From: Stereocaulon alpinum
Taxonomy: Eukaryota > Ascomycota > Lecanoromycetes > Lecanorales > Stereocaulaceae
Assembly: GCA_018257865.1 (NCBI GenBank)
Contig: JAEUBA010000138.1
Location: forward strand, 1-50,308
Reading direction: 5' to 3'
Length of the DNA: 50,308 nucleotides
This document shows, one piece after another, positions 33,761-44,077 of this stretch. Below the pieces are notes generated by a model. It was given only the letters and a program-made list of their open reading frames with translations, was not told the origin of the DNA and ran no database searches. The translations under genes were made by a program, and so were the position numbers. Position 1 is the stretch's first letter. Each line of letters starts with the position of its first letter.

Positions 33761-36451
33761 ATGGATCCTCTGTCGATGACGGCCAGCATCAGTGCCATCC
33801 TACAATTGACAACAACGCTTACTGGCTATATCAACGACGTGAGACATGCAACCGCAGAACAGGCGAAGGTGGCAGTCGAGGCAAGCAATCTCTATAGTTT
33901 GCTCACCAGCCTGCGCTTTCGGGTGGAAGCAGCACGATCCGACGATCCATAGTTTAAGCAGGTTAAGATGCTAGGAATACATGATGGGCCATTAGATCAA
34001 TTGAAAGATGATCTGGAAAGGATAGTAGGACAGATATCGTCGCCGAGGAAGAGAGACCAGATCAAGTCAGCCTTGACGTGGAAATTCACTACATTAGAGG
34101 TCGAGAATACTTTGAAGCGGATAGAACGTCTGAAGTCGCTAATCAACTGCGCCTTAACCGGGGACCTACTGTGAGTATGAGTTTACGTCCAGACTGGGTT
34201 GTCACTAATAAGATAAGTACATTATCACAAGCAACCCATAGTGATGTTGTAGCCCTCAGGGAACAGACCGAGGCTCTTCACATCCGGACGGAACGGCTAC
34301 AGAGTTATTTTCATCGTAAGTGGTGCTAGTGGCCAGTCTTATTGTAAGATAAGCGAGCCAAATCTAATACGAGAATAGAGGAGTTGCAAAACAAATTATC
34401 GCGATGGCTAGGACTTCCGGACCCATCCCACCAACTTTCATACGGCGCTCGAAAAGCGACATCCAGAAACAGGGTTATGGTTTGTAAACGGTCAACAATT
34501 CGATAGGTGGAAAAGTTCTGCATCTTCTTTAATGTGGCTTCATGGCAACGGTGCGTAACAGTCGCTGCACGTGTCAGGCGGGACTGACCAACAATTTTAG
34601 CCGGCTGCGGCAAGACAGTATTAAGGTTAGTCAGATCAGCAAGACTTTTGCCCTAAATCATGGACATTGACAAGTTGAGCCAGCGCTGCGTCCTTACAAA
34701 ATATCTCCCGACTAAAAAAGACTCGATCTGACACCATAGTCATGTATTTCTATTTTGACTTCAACGATATAGAGAAGCAGTCCTCGAAGAAGGCGATTCG
34801 ATCACTATTGTTTCAATTCACTCTGCAACAACAAAACCGTCTTCAGATTCTTGAACAACTATATCAAAAGTGTGAAAATGGGCAGCAGCAACCAGCTGAA
34901 GACGTGATACGAGCACTGCTCAAAGATGCGTTAGCATGTACAGAATATAAGTACATCATCTTGGATGCATTGGACGAATGTGCCGATCGCGAAGTTTTTG
35001 TAACCTTTATTCGTGACTTGATTGACTCACAACAGGAAAGTCTTCGTGTTATGATCACGAGTCGTCGAGAGAAAGATATCAGAGAACAATTGGGTGACAT
35101 TGCAAACTACAACATCGATATCTAAAGTGCCATCGTGGACGAGGATATCCGTGTGTATGTTCGTGATCGCCTCGCCACGGATAGCAAGTTGAAAAAATAG
35201 CCAGCAAAAGTGCAAGAAGATATCATTGCGGCAATGATGGAGAAGGCAGATGGCATGTACGTTCGTTATCTGAAGGTGTCATGTCCAGTCCGCTAATAAG
35301 GGAACAGGTTTCGGTGGGTGTACTGTCAGCTTAAGTCTATTCGACAATGCGTCAAGTTGAGTGCCCTCAAAAAAGCATTATCGACGTTGCCGAAGACTCT
35401 GTACGAAACGTATAATAGGATACTTCAAGGCATTGAGTCGGCTGGGCAGCGTCAAGATGCTACCACAGCATTGAGATGGTTGTGTTTCTCGCATCGTCCG
35501 CTACAATTGTCGGAAATTGTCGAAGTGCTCTCTATAGAGAATGGAGACAGTGGAGGCTTCTGCCCCGATGAACGCCTCCCGGATCCTACTGACATCATGG
35601 TGATCTGCTCCAGTCTGATCAACTGTAATGGTGATGGTGAAGAAGCCTGCGACACTCCGATTCGGCTCGCACACTTTTCTGTGAAAGAGTACCTTTTGTC
35701 TGATGGGTGCCTTCTGAGATTGGATTTTCAGACGCCAACTTGTCATATGGCGATAGCGGAAGGCTGCCTACACTACTTGCTATATCTGTATGAGAGCTTA
35801 CCCTTAACCAACGACTTGGTCGACCAGCATCCACTATCTCGATACGCAGCTGAGTATTGGTGGCAGCACGCACAAGCTATTGATTACACACTCAACCCTA
35901 CGGTGATCAACCTTGCTCGGAAGTTGTTGATGAACGAAGACGCTGGCGTGCTTCCGTGGATACAATTGTACGACGTTGATGATCCGTGGCAAGACATATA
36001 TCTGTCGCTTACAATAAAGCACGCGGCCCCGCCTTTGTACTATGCAGCTTCGATTGGGTTGTTACAAGTCGTCGAGAATATAATGCCCCAAATTGTTGAT
36101 ATCAATGCTGAAGGAGGACGGTATGGTAATGCATTGAAGGCAGCATCAGCATATGGTCACGAGAAGGTAGTGCAGATATTGTTAGATGCTGGGGCCGATA
36201 TCAATGCTAGAGGAGAGTATGGCAACGCATTGCAGGAAGCATTAATAGGTGGTCACGAGAAGGTAGTGCAGATGCTGTTAGATGCTGGGGCCGATATTAA
36301 TGCTAGAGGAGGAACTTATAGCAACGCATTGCAGGCAGCATCAGCAGGTGGTCACAAGAAGGTAGTGCAGATACTGTTAGATGCTGGGGCCGATGTTAAT
36401 GCTGAAGGGGGAAGTTATATACGTAAAGATACCGCCCCTTCCCATACATAA
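33761..36451 (+). pseudogene. NACHT-ankyrin NLR, RIP-damaged and truncated
   Basis: The N-terminal STAND domain (MDPLSMTASISAILQL) leads to an intron near 34171. Later come a Walker A GNAGCGKT split by an intron near 34552-34601, a FDFNDIEKQSS block and a Walker B IILDALDEC near 34961. Stops at 33950-33952 (fits TGG), 35123-35125 (fits CAA) and 35198-35200 (fits TGG) disrupt it. A last intron near 35258-35309 joins to the open 3' part, which holds the GPI-like region. About three near-identical ankyrin repeats of 32-33 residues end abruptly at 36420-36451. The truncation in mid-repeat shows that its 3' end is lost. Confidence 0.85.
36110..36420 (+). repeat. Near-identical ankyrin repeats
   Basis: Units of 96-99 bp, each containing GNALQAA or similar, GGHEKVVQ and LLDAGADINA. 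Adjacent copies differ at only a few bases, the same homogenised pattern as in the WD40 NLR. Confidence 0.8.
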
Positions 36452-36727
36452 TAAGGTAATTTTTAGCCGGAGGAAGCTTAGGAGGGAGAGGTATGATAAA
36501 TTCCTATCTGGGAAGGCATTTGATATCAAGTGACGCGTTCAACAGCGGGTATGGCCTCCCGGCGCTCTATGTACCTCGACCGATTTCCGCTTAACGCTAC
36601 CCAACTATCATTGATCTTCTGACTCCAATGGCTGCAACGTCCAACTTATAAAGAAAGCGTTAACCTTACAGTGACGAGGCAACAACATTATAAACTTTTT
36701 CCTCACTATCAATTCGTCCCCATTCAA
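36452..36727. other. Intergenic, nothing recognised
   Basis: AT-rich sequence following the broken ankyrin array. No feature is identified. Confidence 0.4.
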
Positions 36728-37180
36728 TCATTTTCGACATTGACGTGTGTCCTTCGTACAGCATATGATCCGCGTCAATATAAATTTACCAAATTTCGTT
36801 TCGCTCTTATGGAACTGCTTCCTTTTCATCCCCGTCTCATCTTTAACGACCGAAAAATCTGCAAGGTATGCGATACAAAATCTGGCCTCCGTATACCATT
36901 GATACATCAAGTTAATTGCCTCAGACAACTCAGCGTTACTACTTCCATCGATGCAGCATGTATCTATCCACACCCATTCCCAGCCATCTTTTTCCGCCGA
37001 CGAGCAGAAAGAGTCCAGCTTTGTCCATCCCTTAAGCTTTGAGAGATCTTCTTTTGGCTGTGTGAGATCTTTGTATGATACCTCCTCGTCTTCCCATCGA
37101 TGCGAGAGTATAACGTAGGGAGGGATCCTACCGGGTAAAAATTCTTGAGTTTTGCGAGTCGATGTATTAAGTAAATGCAT
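36728..37180 (-). pseudogene. HET-domain N-terminal fragment
   Basis: From ATG at 37180 the frame gives MHLLNTSTRKTQEF, then IPPYVILSHRWEDEEV, GWEWVWIDTCCIDGSSNAELSE and FCIAYLADF, the opening three conserved blocks of the HET (heterokaryon incompatibility) domain. After about 105 residues the similarity stops, and the remaining codons do not resemble the expected RGWTLQEL block. Either an intron begins there and the rest is gone, or the gene is truncated. HET domains trigger cell death in incompatibility reactions. Confidence 0.75.
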
Positions 37181-37585
37181 CGTCTTCGCAAAGGTCGTTT
37201 AGTGAACTGAGGTTGACCAAATGTCTAGCACATCCGGCTGATTGCCAGGTTAGTACTCTGCAGTTTACATAGGCAGCCATCGAATCGTTGTGAAAATTAC
37301 TGATGTAATTGCTACCTGGAAATTGCTATAAGTATTCATGCGCGGGATAGCACCCACACCTTTTGACCCTTTGTTGCATCACAATGGTATTGTGAGCATT
37401 TTGCGCACTGCAGCTACGAGCCCAGACCCACGTCTCCCGAATCCACAAATAGGGAACTTGGTGAGTATGTTTTTGCTTTTCGATCTTGCCTCTTCCCTAT
37501 TCCTGGCAAGACATGGCCACGGTGTACTGATACGTCATTGACTTTAGGATTTAATTGTCGCCAGCCAGTAAGTATCGACTGCAAA
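37181..37585. other. Intergenic, nothing recognised
   Basis: A 67-codon plus-strand frame (37338-37541) has no family resemblance. No other feature is seen. Confidence 0.4.
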
Positions 37586-38302
37586 GAAGGATCGGTAGAG
37601 GCAGCTTCGGCGCTGTGTACATAGGTAACAGATGCGGGTGGTCCTAGCTACTTCATGAGACTCATCACGCACAAGGAACCAACATCATACTGCGAAGATG
37701 TCGCCATCAAACTCGAACACGTGTCCATCGATCCGTCCTTACTTGAAGATGAAGCCGACACGTATCGATCCTTTTTTGGAGGTGCCGGAGTTCCGCGAGT
37801 CCACGCTTGTGAGACGGAATGCGAGTATGACGCCATGGTGTCTGATCTTCTGGGGCCGAGACTGGAAGACCTTTTCAACTTTTGCAGCCGCAAGTCCTCT
37901 CTCAAGACAGTGTTGATGCTCGTCGACCAGCTCATTGGTCATCTCGAATACGTTCACTCCAAGAACGTCATCCATCGAGACATCAAACCCGAGGACTTCT
38001 TGATGGAGCTAGGGAAGCATGGGAATCAGGTTTATGGGACGGGTCTGGGGGAGATGTTCGCAATCAATAAGACCCAGGATTTAGCTCTCTTGAACGACAT
38101 CGCTTGCGAGGATGATTGGATGCTGGCGGCCGAGGTGAAGAAAGAGATGGATAGCCGCGCTTATAATGCGGACGATTGGAAAGCTGGTGGCGATTCAAAG
38201 AAATTGCTGGGAGATGACAACGCGTTCCGGAGTGAACAGCAAGGGCCACAATTCGCAAGATTCACAGTGTCAGACCACACAGATGTGCACCTTGGAATAT
38301 AA
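37586..38302 (+). pseudogene. Casein kinase 1-like fragment, catalytically dead
   Basis: The glycine loop GRGSFGAVY is at 37594-37620 in one frame. After a possible intron, 37655 onward reads VAIKLEHVSIDPSLLEDEADTY, LLGPRLEDLFNFC and HSKNVIHRDIKPEDFLM, a clear CK1 signature. The DFG-equivalent segment reads GTGLGE instead of the expected TDLG, so the metal-binding Asp is missing. After about 38060 the CK1 similarity stops although the frame stays open to 38302. It is a partial gene copy. Confidence 0.75.
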
Positions 38303-39226
38303 ACGGGTGAAGGTGACTGGGAAGGTTTGACCTATACTTAGGGCCACAGCCAGCTAGACTATCAGGCCTTTCTGTCCACGTATAATGCTGCATGTTTTGC
38401 TTACCGAAGATCAAAGTAGCAGCCTTGTCGACCTTCTAAGGTCAATCGCGAGGGGGCGTCACAAGTTACACCGAACGCAGACCTCCTCGCCAGGTCATAT
38501 CCGTACAGCGGACGCGCCATTTACTGTCTTTACATCAAGAGAAGCAGGGCGTTGCCCGGATCTTACGGAGGGAGTGTGATGCTACCTTGTGGAGGTTGTT
38601 CGCCATCTGTCAGTGGCTGAAATTGTCCCTCAAACTAAGCTTGTCCCGTGTTCGCGGCTTAGGCACGCAGCCTGATCTTCCATTCTGATCTGATGACCTA
38701 TATGCAAATGCACAACATCACCAATCATCGTCACTCTCCGCACGCCGACCAATCGTGAATCACAAATGGTTCGACAATTTCGAAGCACAGACGAACAACT
38801 TGAGGAGATCCTTGGTCTAATATCGCAGCGCAATGGCTACCTTCACTGACCTTTCGGGTCGGTGGAAGCCTCGGCCAAAATCGGATACTCAAAGAATATC
38901 ATGATATGCTTCCGGACCATTAGCCAGGTGGTGCGAGGTCGAGGAATAGCTAGCGGGGCGTCAGGAAGATGCCCTTAGCCCCCTTTGTTAAGACTATTCC
39001 TATGTGTCGCGCAAGCCTACGGGGTCGTGCATGGACAATATTAAAAGTCATGGGCAGATACAAAGAAGCGCAGAGAAACAAAGAGAAAGATAACGTCGGG
39101 TCACCTTCAGCCTTGTTAGCTGACCTTTCAGCCTCACCATCGCGGTCTCCCGAGCCTCACGAAAGCTACCACTCTGATTTGTGTCTTCGTTGTCAGCTCG
39201 TTCGCAGGAATACCATCATCACAGGT
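38303..39226. other. Intergenic, nothing recognised
   Basis: Short frames at 38385-38579 (+) and 38630-38833 (-) show no recognisable family. An in-frame extension of the next gene reaches back to 38969, but its residues look non-conserved, so I start that gene at 39227. Confidence 0.4.
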
Positions 39227-40728
39227 ATGGCTGAAGTGATTGGGATCGCGGGAGGCATTATCAGCTTGACTGGATTGATAAAACAACTTATAAGCTTCTA
39301 TGACTTCTACAATAACTTAAGGGATGTTCCAGAAGACATCAGACAGATGACCGCCGAGCTTGCGATACTTCGATCTACGCTGAACAACTCAGGCCTTCAT
39401 TCTCAACAGCTAGAGTCTCAGGGTTACGATACCGAAGAATTCCAGTCTCTACTTCCTGTGATGAACAAATGGCTCGAAGAAGCTCAAAAGACGTTGACGG
39501 ATTGTACGGCAAACGCTAAAGATGGGAGGAGGTCGAAATTGGGAAAGCGAATGAAGTCGCTACTTAAGAAGAAGAAGATCGGAAATCAAGTGGCCCAGTT
39601 GGCGAGGATGCAAGCTACCTCGACGGAGGCGAGATTTAATCTAGAGAGGTGAATGTCTACCGCTTTATTTTTGCACGCCGCTGATCAGACGAATCTTCAG
39701 TTCAGTTAATCAAAAGCAACACGCTGATATTCAAGCGTCCATCAATACGGTCCACGTAGACCTGAAATCGGTGCTACTTGACATTCTAGCAAAATTCAAT
39801 CAGACAGCCGAAAATTTGGAACCCCGACCGAGCTTTCGTAGCAACATCCTACCTCACCAAAATACGGACTCCCAACCACGGAAGCAGGAACAAACAGAAA
39901 GTGTGTCGTCTCCAAAGAGTGAAAGACGTACCCGAGCACCCTCTGGACGTCCAAAAAGTCCGCAACCACGAGGCAAGGATTACTTTGCACTCAAAGAATT
40001 TGCCGAGAATCCAGTATGCCCCGTGGCTCTGTCGTCCTCCATGTCTCTCACTGATCACTCTTACTCAGTTTCACCTATTAGTCGCATGCGTCTTTCTGAA
40101 TACGAAATGGGAAGCCGCGATACCACAGGCGCAAAAGTTGCTCCAGCAATACCCAACAGCGGAAATCTTGGCAAAGGCCCAATACCATGATATACAGCCA
40201 TTTTTCGCGCACCTGGGCTTTTTCAAAAGAGCAAACTGGTTGATAAAACTTGCAGAGATTTGGCTCGTATGCCCTCCGCAAACGGACAAGCTACACACAG
40301 AACGCGGGAGATCTACTTTTAGATCTGAGATAGCCCACTTACAGGGTGTTGGATCATTTGCCAATGACGCCTGGAGGATCTTTTGCAAAGACGACCTATA
40401 TATACGTGCTGGTTGTCGAATAGAAACCCCCGAATGGAAGAGAGTTACGCCAAACAATGAACGGCTGATTGCTTATTTGCGTCATCGATGGCACAAGGAA
40501 GGATTTGTCTGGGACCAAAGTCTCGGTACCTCACAGAGTGCCAGACTACTTGAGGAGGAGACGGTGGCTTCAACAGATACCATCGGTCTCGAAACTCCAA
40601 TTTCCTCAATCTCCCACGATCACAGAGATTGTATGTATGGATCTGATAGGATATATCCACCTTGCGCTGACTTGACCTTAGAAAGAATCGTACCCTTTAC
40701 CAGTAAATCTACTCCGTCGAGACTTTGA
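39227..40728 (+). CDS. STAND N-domain fused to MBD4-like DNA glycosylase
   Basis: Exons 39227-39648, 39701-40013 and 40069-40728 join to 1395 nt, 464 residues, with both introns (52 and 55 bp) in correct phase. Residues 1-165 form a fungal STAND-type N-terminal domain (MAEVIGIAGGIISLTGLIKQ) like those that head NLRs. A Ser/Lys/Arg-rich linker follows, then from about residue 233 an HhH-GPD glycosylase resembling the catalytic domain of MBD4: NPFHLLVACVFLN, YPTAEIL, the hairpin plus catalytic-Asp block LQGVGSFANDAWRIFC, and EWKRVTP. Exon 2 contains both the end of the first domain and the start of the second, so the fusion does not rest on a splice guess. MBD4 removes T or U from G mismatches. 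The last 45 or so codons run into a duplicated MADS-derived segment, so the native C-terminus is probably replaced. Confidence 0.75.
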
Positions 40729-41055
40729 CAACCGCAATCGTGAAAGCCCACAAAATTCGGAGGAGCCGTTGAATATAGCTTTGGATTTGGCGGGTTCGGA
40801 GTCTTCGTAGGACACGTAGGCGTGGCGAGATTGTGTGCTGCATTGCATAGCCAAGTCGAAGGAAGGCAATCGCATAAGAGACGTATCACGCTTTTATTTT
40901 GAATTACATGGCAGCTTGAATCGCTGCCTATCGTCCAAGGTGTCTTTTCCATGGTTTCTGATTACAAATGCGGATGTTAATACAGAAGGCGTTCGGAGGT
41001 GTATGTTCAGTAGTAAAGAGGAATACGCCAATGTGAAATGTGCAGAAGTATACTT
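40605..41055 (+). repeat. Segmental duplicate of 32494-32940
   Basis: Matches the 32.5 kb copy from CCCACGATCACAGAGATTG through GGCGTGGCGAGATT to GAAATGTGCAGAAGTATA. It overlaps the 3' end of the glycosylase gene. It provides the TIR-free version of the site where terminus C sits. Confidence 0.8.
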
Positions 41056-41690
41056 CGCAATAGTCATTCTCCTGATTTATATAGCCGAACTTCTCAACCG
41101 TTAGTCGCGGCTAGTCGTCCGAGCAAGCAGAGTCATGCCGTCGCGGACTTTCTCAGCAGCTTATTGCATCCCGGTCGGTTTGCCTCTTCATCTTATTCGC
41201 TCCTTTTTATGCGGGCTCACGGAGGTGTTGATGGGTGTCACAGCGGGTGCCTGGAGGTAGGACGAGGCGGACGCGTCAACGACGGTTCTGTGGGTTGCTT
41301 GTCTGTTTATAGACGCTGAATATTCGAAATAAAGGGTCGCAATAAGGTTGAGGCCCTTCTCAACTCAAGCCTTTGTAGATCCCGTGGTTATCGTTATCCT
41401 GTCTTAGACAATCACCTCCATACCGGATCATTTGCCTCAGATTTCGCCGCTTCTTCTGCCTCGCACTTAGGCAAATTCCGCCTCCTTTCCCGGACTTAGC
41501 GCTTCAGGCGGTGTAGCTTGTCGACGGATTTTCCGGCAGTTGGGTGGGAGGGGAAATTATACACCATGTTGTGCTCGCTTGATCTCATCTCTGGTCTCCG
41601 CATCGTGTAGGAACGAAGAATGTTGCTTGTATGTGATCTGAACAACAGTCACGCTCTGTGTATCTTGAGGCACATTGGCGAAGCGAGTCC
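41056..41690. other. Intergenic, nothing recognised
   Basis: No gene is identified. The right 100 bases probably contain the 3' end of the nuclease-like pseudogene in another frame (a CDFTLRTRFANVPQ reading). Confidence 0.4.
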
Positions 41691-42530
41691 TTAGCGTAAA
41701 GTCACAGAGCTGGAGCGATACTCCATAACCTCGAACCGTGGTTCCGTCATCGGCTCGAAACGGCTGCCAAAAGCGAGATTGATCAGCATCAACTTAGCGA
41801 AGACCGTGATTAAGGATGGGGAGGCAGGCATTATATCGGCTTCCGGAACGCCAACCATCTCCAGAAGCATGCCTTCCTTGTTTTCGGGATCCGGCGCTAA
41901 TCGAGGTCTCCAGATGGAAACCGATGCCCTTTTAGACTCAACACCGTATTCAACATCGAGCCCCAGTACCACGTTGATGTTTCCATTGGAACCGCACATG
42001 TAATTATCAGCCAGCATAACCAAGTGTTTGTGTCGCTATGAGTATGAGGTCTCGATAACGATGAAGGGATATTGAGAATCGGCGTGTGCAAAGGAGGCGT
42101 CGGGTGGGTGCTTGGGATATCTATTATCAATGGAACCATGTCTATATAGATAGATATTAGAGGTTGCCTCTAATCTGACCAGATTAACAATAGCTGCAAC
42201 TTCTTTGTCCCTACGAGTAACATTTTCCAGCTGCGACCAGATCTCCCGAACGACAAGCTCTGTAAATACATCGTGGGTAGATATTGGCATCCTGACAATG
42301 AATGAAGATATATGTGGCTACCAGTCGAACCTGGCGCCCGCGTTGATCATGATCAGTGCTCATACTCTTGCAAAAGTGAGAGGGACCTGTTGGCTTACCG
42401 GAGCTTGTCTAACACATAGTCATACAGAGATCTCTTTCTCTCCAGCATCGACCACACTATCTTGTTTTCTTCCGGCGTCAATTTGAACACCGTCCAAGGT
42501 TCCACCTCCAGCCCTTTGTGACATGAGATC
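41691..42530 (-). pseudogene. PD-(D/E)XK nuclease-like accessory gene
   Basis: The readable order is EVEPWTVFKLTPEE and SLYDYVLDKLR (near 42420), then a likely intron (GTAAGC...GGTAG), RMPISTHDVF, PDASFAHAD, YPFIVIETSYS, a TAG near 42036 that fits CAG, LADNYMCGSNGNINVVLGLDVEYG and ASVSIWRPRL. The PDASF plus IET spacing resembles a PD-(D/E)XK fold, and the family is a frequent accessory gene in filamentous ascomycetes. One RIP-type stop and a frame change near 41710 disrupt it. The biological role is unknown. Confidence 0.65.
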
Positions 42531-42811
42531 AGAAAGTCAAGGAGGCTTTTGACCCTCTTCGACGGTGCGGTTGTCCGATTTGATGGGCTTAATCGAGGAC
42601 CCTAATTTGAGGTGGCCTGTAGTGTTTCCCTGCTGGGTTTCGATGGCCTGCAGGAAGACCGAGACGAGGTGAGCCTCTCTCGTTCAAGCATGGTAGAAAC
42701 CGAACGAGCTGTCATATTCGCTTCGTAGTCACAGTGCGATGCAGATAGCCGTTGATGCAAGGAGTTGGGGGCGGCGTTTAAAGCCTGGATGTTCCTCCGG
42801 GCCTCAGGGCC
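42531..42811. other. Spacer left of terminus D
   Basis: An 84-codon minus-strand frame (42602-42856) overlaps terminus D and has no recognisable similarity. Nothing else is seen. Confidence 0.4.
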
Positions 42812-42900
42812 TAACGTCCCTCCCTGTGTGGCGAGAACCCCCGCGTGCCGAGACAAGCTTTTTCTTCAGACATCTCAATTCTCTTCCTTGCAGGATTATA
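42812..42900 (+). repeat. TIR-family terminus D (left end)
   Basis: Starts TA then ACGTCCCTCCCTGTGTGGCG, followed by a GCGTGCCGAGA block and ACATCTCAATTCTCT, matching terminus C and F inner sequence. It faces terminus E in inverted orientation. Confidence 0.75.
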
Positions 42901-43511
42901 CTATAATAGTTAATATACCATAATTCTATAACCCTTTTAACGCCAACATCCGTTATATAAAGGGAAAATCACTGCGATCTTAATCATAATATTGTTCGTT
43001 CCGTTAACAGAGTCTCGATAGCACGAGTAATTATATAGCTTGGGATTTTAGAGCCATAAGATAATAAATCTATTTTATTAGGACAAAGATACAGGCTTTA
43101 AAGATACTTAACCTTGAAAAATATATATTCCGGGATTTTCGCCGTGCGATGGGAGACGACGACCCTATACCTCGGCGTAAGGATTTCTGTTACAGATTTT
43201 AATATTCTAAATACACTGTATTGAAAGGTATAACGTAGCGCTAATTACGCTAGTTGTGTTATATAGTACATTATACGAGTTGCCCGGCGTCGCGCTGCGC
43301 GCTCCGCCTCTCTATATCTCTCAATTAGAGCTTTCACGTCCTTTTATTTGGTATACTCCCAAGTTATCAAAAGACCTACTAATAATAAAGTAAGGTTAAT
43401 AATAGGAGTACACAGGTAAGTCTTGACCAATATTTAATGATTAGAGCCCATCCCAAAAATATCTGCAGGTCTATTACGTACGCATTGAATGATGAAAGCC
43501 AAATAAAAATC
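42901..43511. other. AT-rich spacer
   Basis: Strongly AT-rich with many TA dinucleotides (for example TATAATAGTTAATATACC). There is no open frame. It is consistent with heavily RIP-mutated DNA or a degenerate 3' flank. Confidence 0.5.
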
Positions 43512-44072
43512 TTAGTCCTCAAATAGGCACCAAAATGGTTGCACTTCTTCTAGCTCCATCTGCACTTCCATTAAGCTCTTTTCTATTTTCTCACTTGCCG
43601 CAATATCAAAACCCCAATACGCAAGATGAGGCCCCAATTCTGGATCTAAACGTTCTTCCTCGCATTCATAGCAATAAACATCTGCTGTGCTTTCTGAAGT
43701 TACGGTGCCAAGTTGGACGACGATTGGGTGACGACTTTCGTTGTAATGTTCAATTCCGTGACTATTGCCACTAGGCGCTCCAAATTGAGCTCTCCCACAT
43801 CCAAGATTACCGCATTGTAGGCAAAACCAAAGGTTCTTCCTAAGATCGCATTTACAGCATCTCCCCAGATCTATATCACATGAAAGATTAGTTGACGCTA
43901 ACGTAGATCTTGTATCCCATGACTTACTTTGGGGGTCGATCCTGCGTATTACCTGCTGCTCCAGCCGAAATATTGGCATATGCACACAGGGCAGTATATC
44001 TAATTCCCAGGCTTTCAATCCTTTCCGTGAAATATCTAAGGCATGTGTATCACCATCAATGACAGGATGGAG
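43512..44072 (-). CDS. UBP-type zinc finger exons (UBP14/USP5-like)
   Basis: Exons 44072-43928 and 43870-43512 are separated by a textbook intron (43871-43927, GTAAGT...TATAG). They encode GLKAWELDILPC, then CCKCDLRKNLWFCLQC, GNLGCGRAQFG, HGIEHY and TADVYCYECEEERLDPEL, the second zinc-finger region of UBP14/USP5 deubiquitinases, plus the family's EKIEKSLMEVQ follow-up. There is no protease domain. The similarity to UBP14 extends upstream to an acceptor TTGACCTAG at 44073, so the exons probably continue the NLR transcript at 44078-47634. The donor would be weak (GTGACT at 44164, same phase), giving a 1289-residue NACHT-ankyrin-zinc-finger protein. A separate gene starting at 44018 is the alternative. 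Confidence 0.7.
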   Translation of the reverse strand, partial: LHPVIDGDTHALDISRKGLKAWELDILPCVHMPIFRLEQQVIRRIDPQSKSWDTRSTLASTNLSCDIDLGRCCKCDLRKNLWFCLQCGNLGCGRAQFGAPSGNSHGIEHYNESRHPIVVQLGTVTSESTADVYCYECEEERLDPELGPHLAYWGFDIAASEKIEKSLMEVQMELEEVQPFWCLFED

Positions 44073-44077
44073 CTAGG

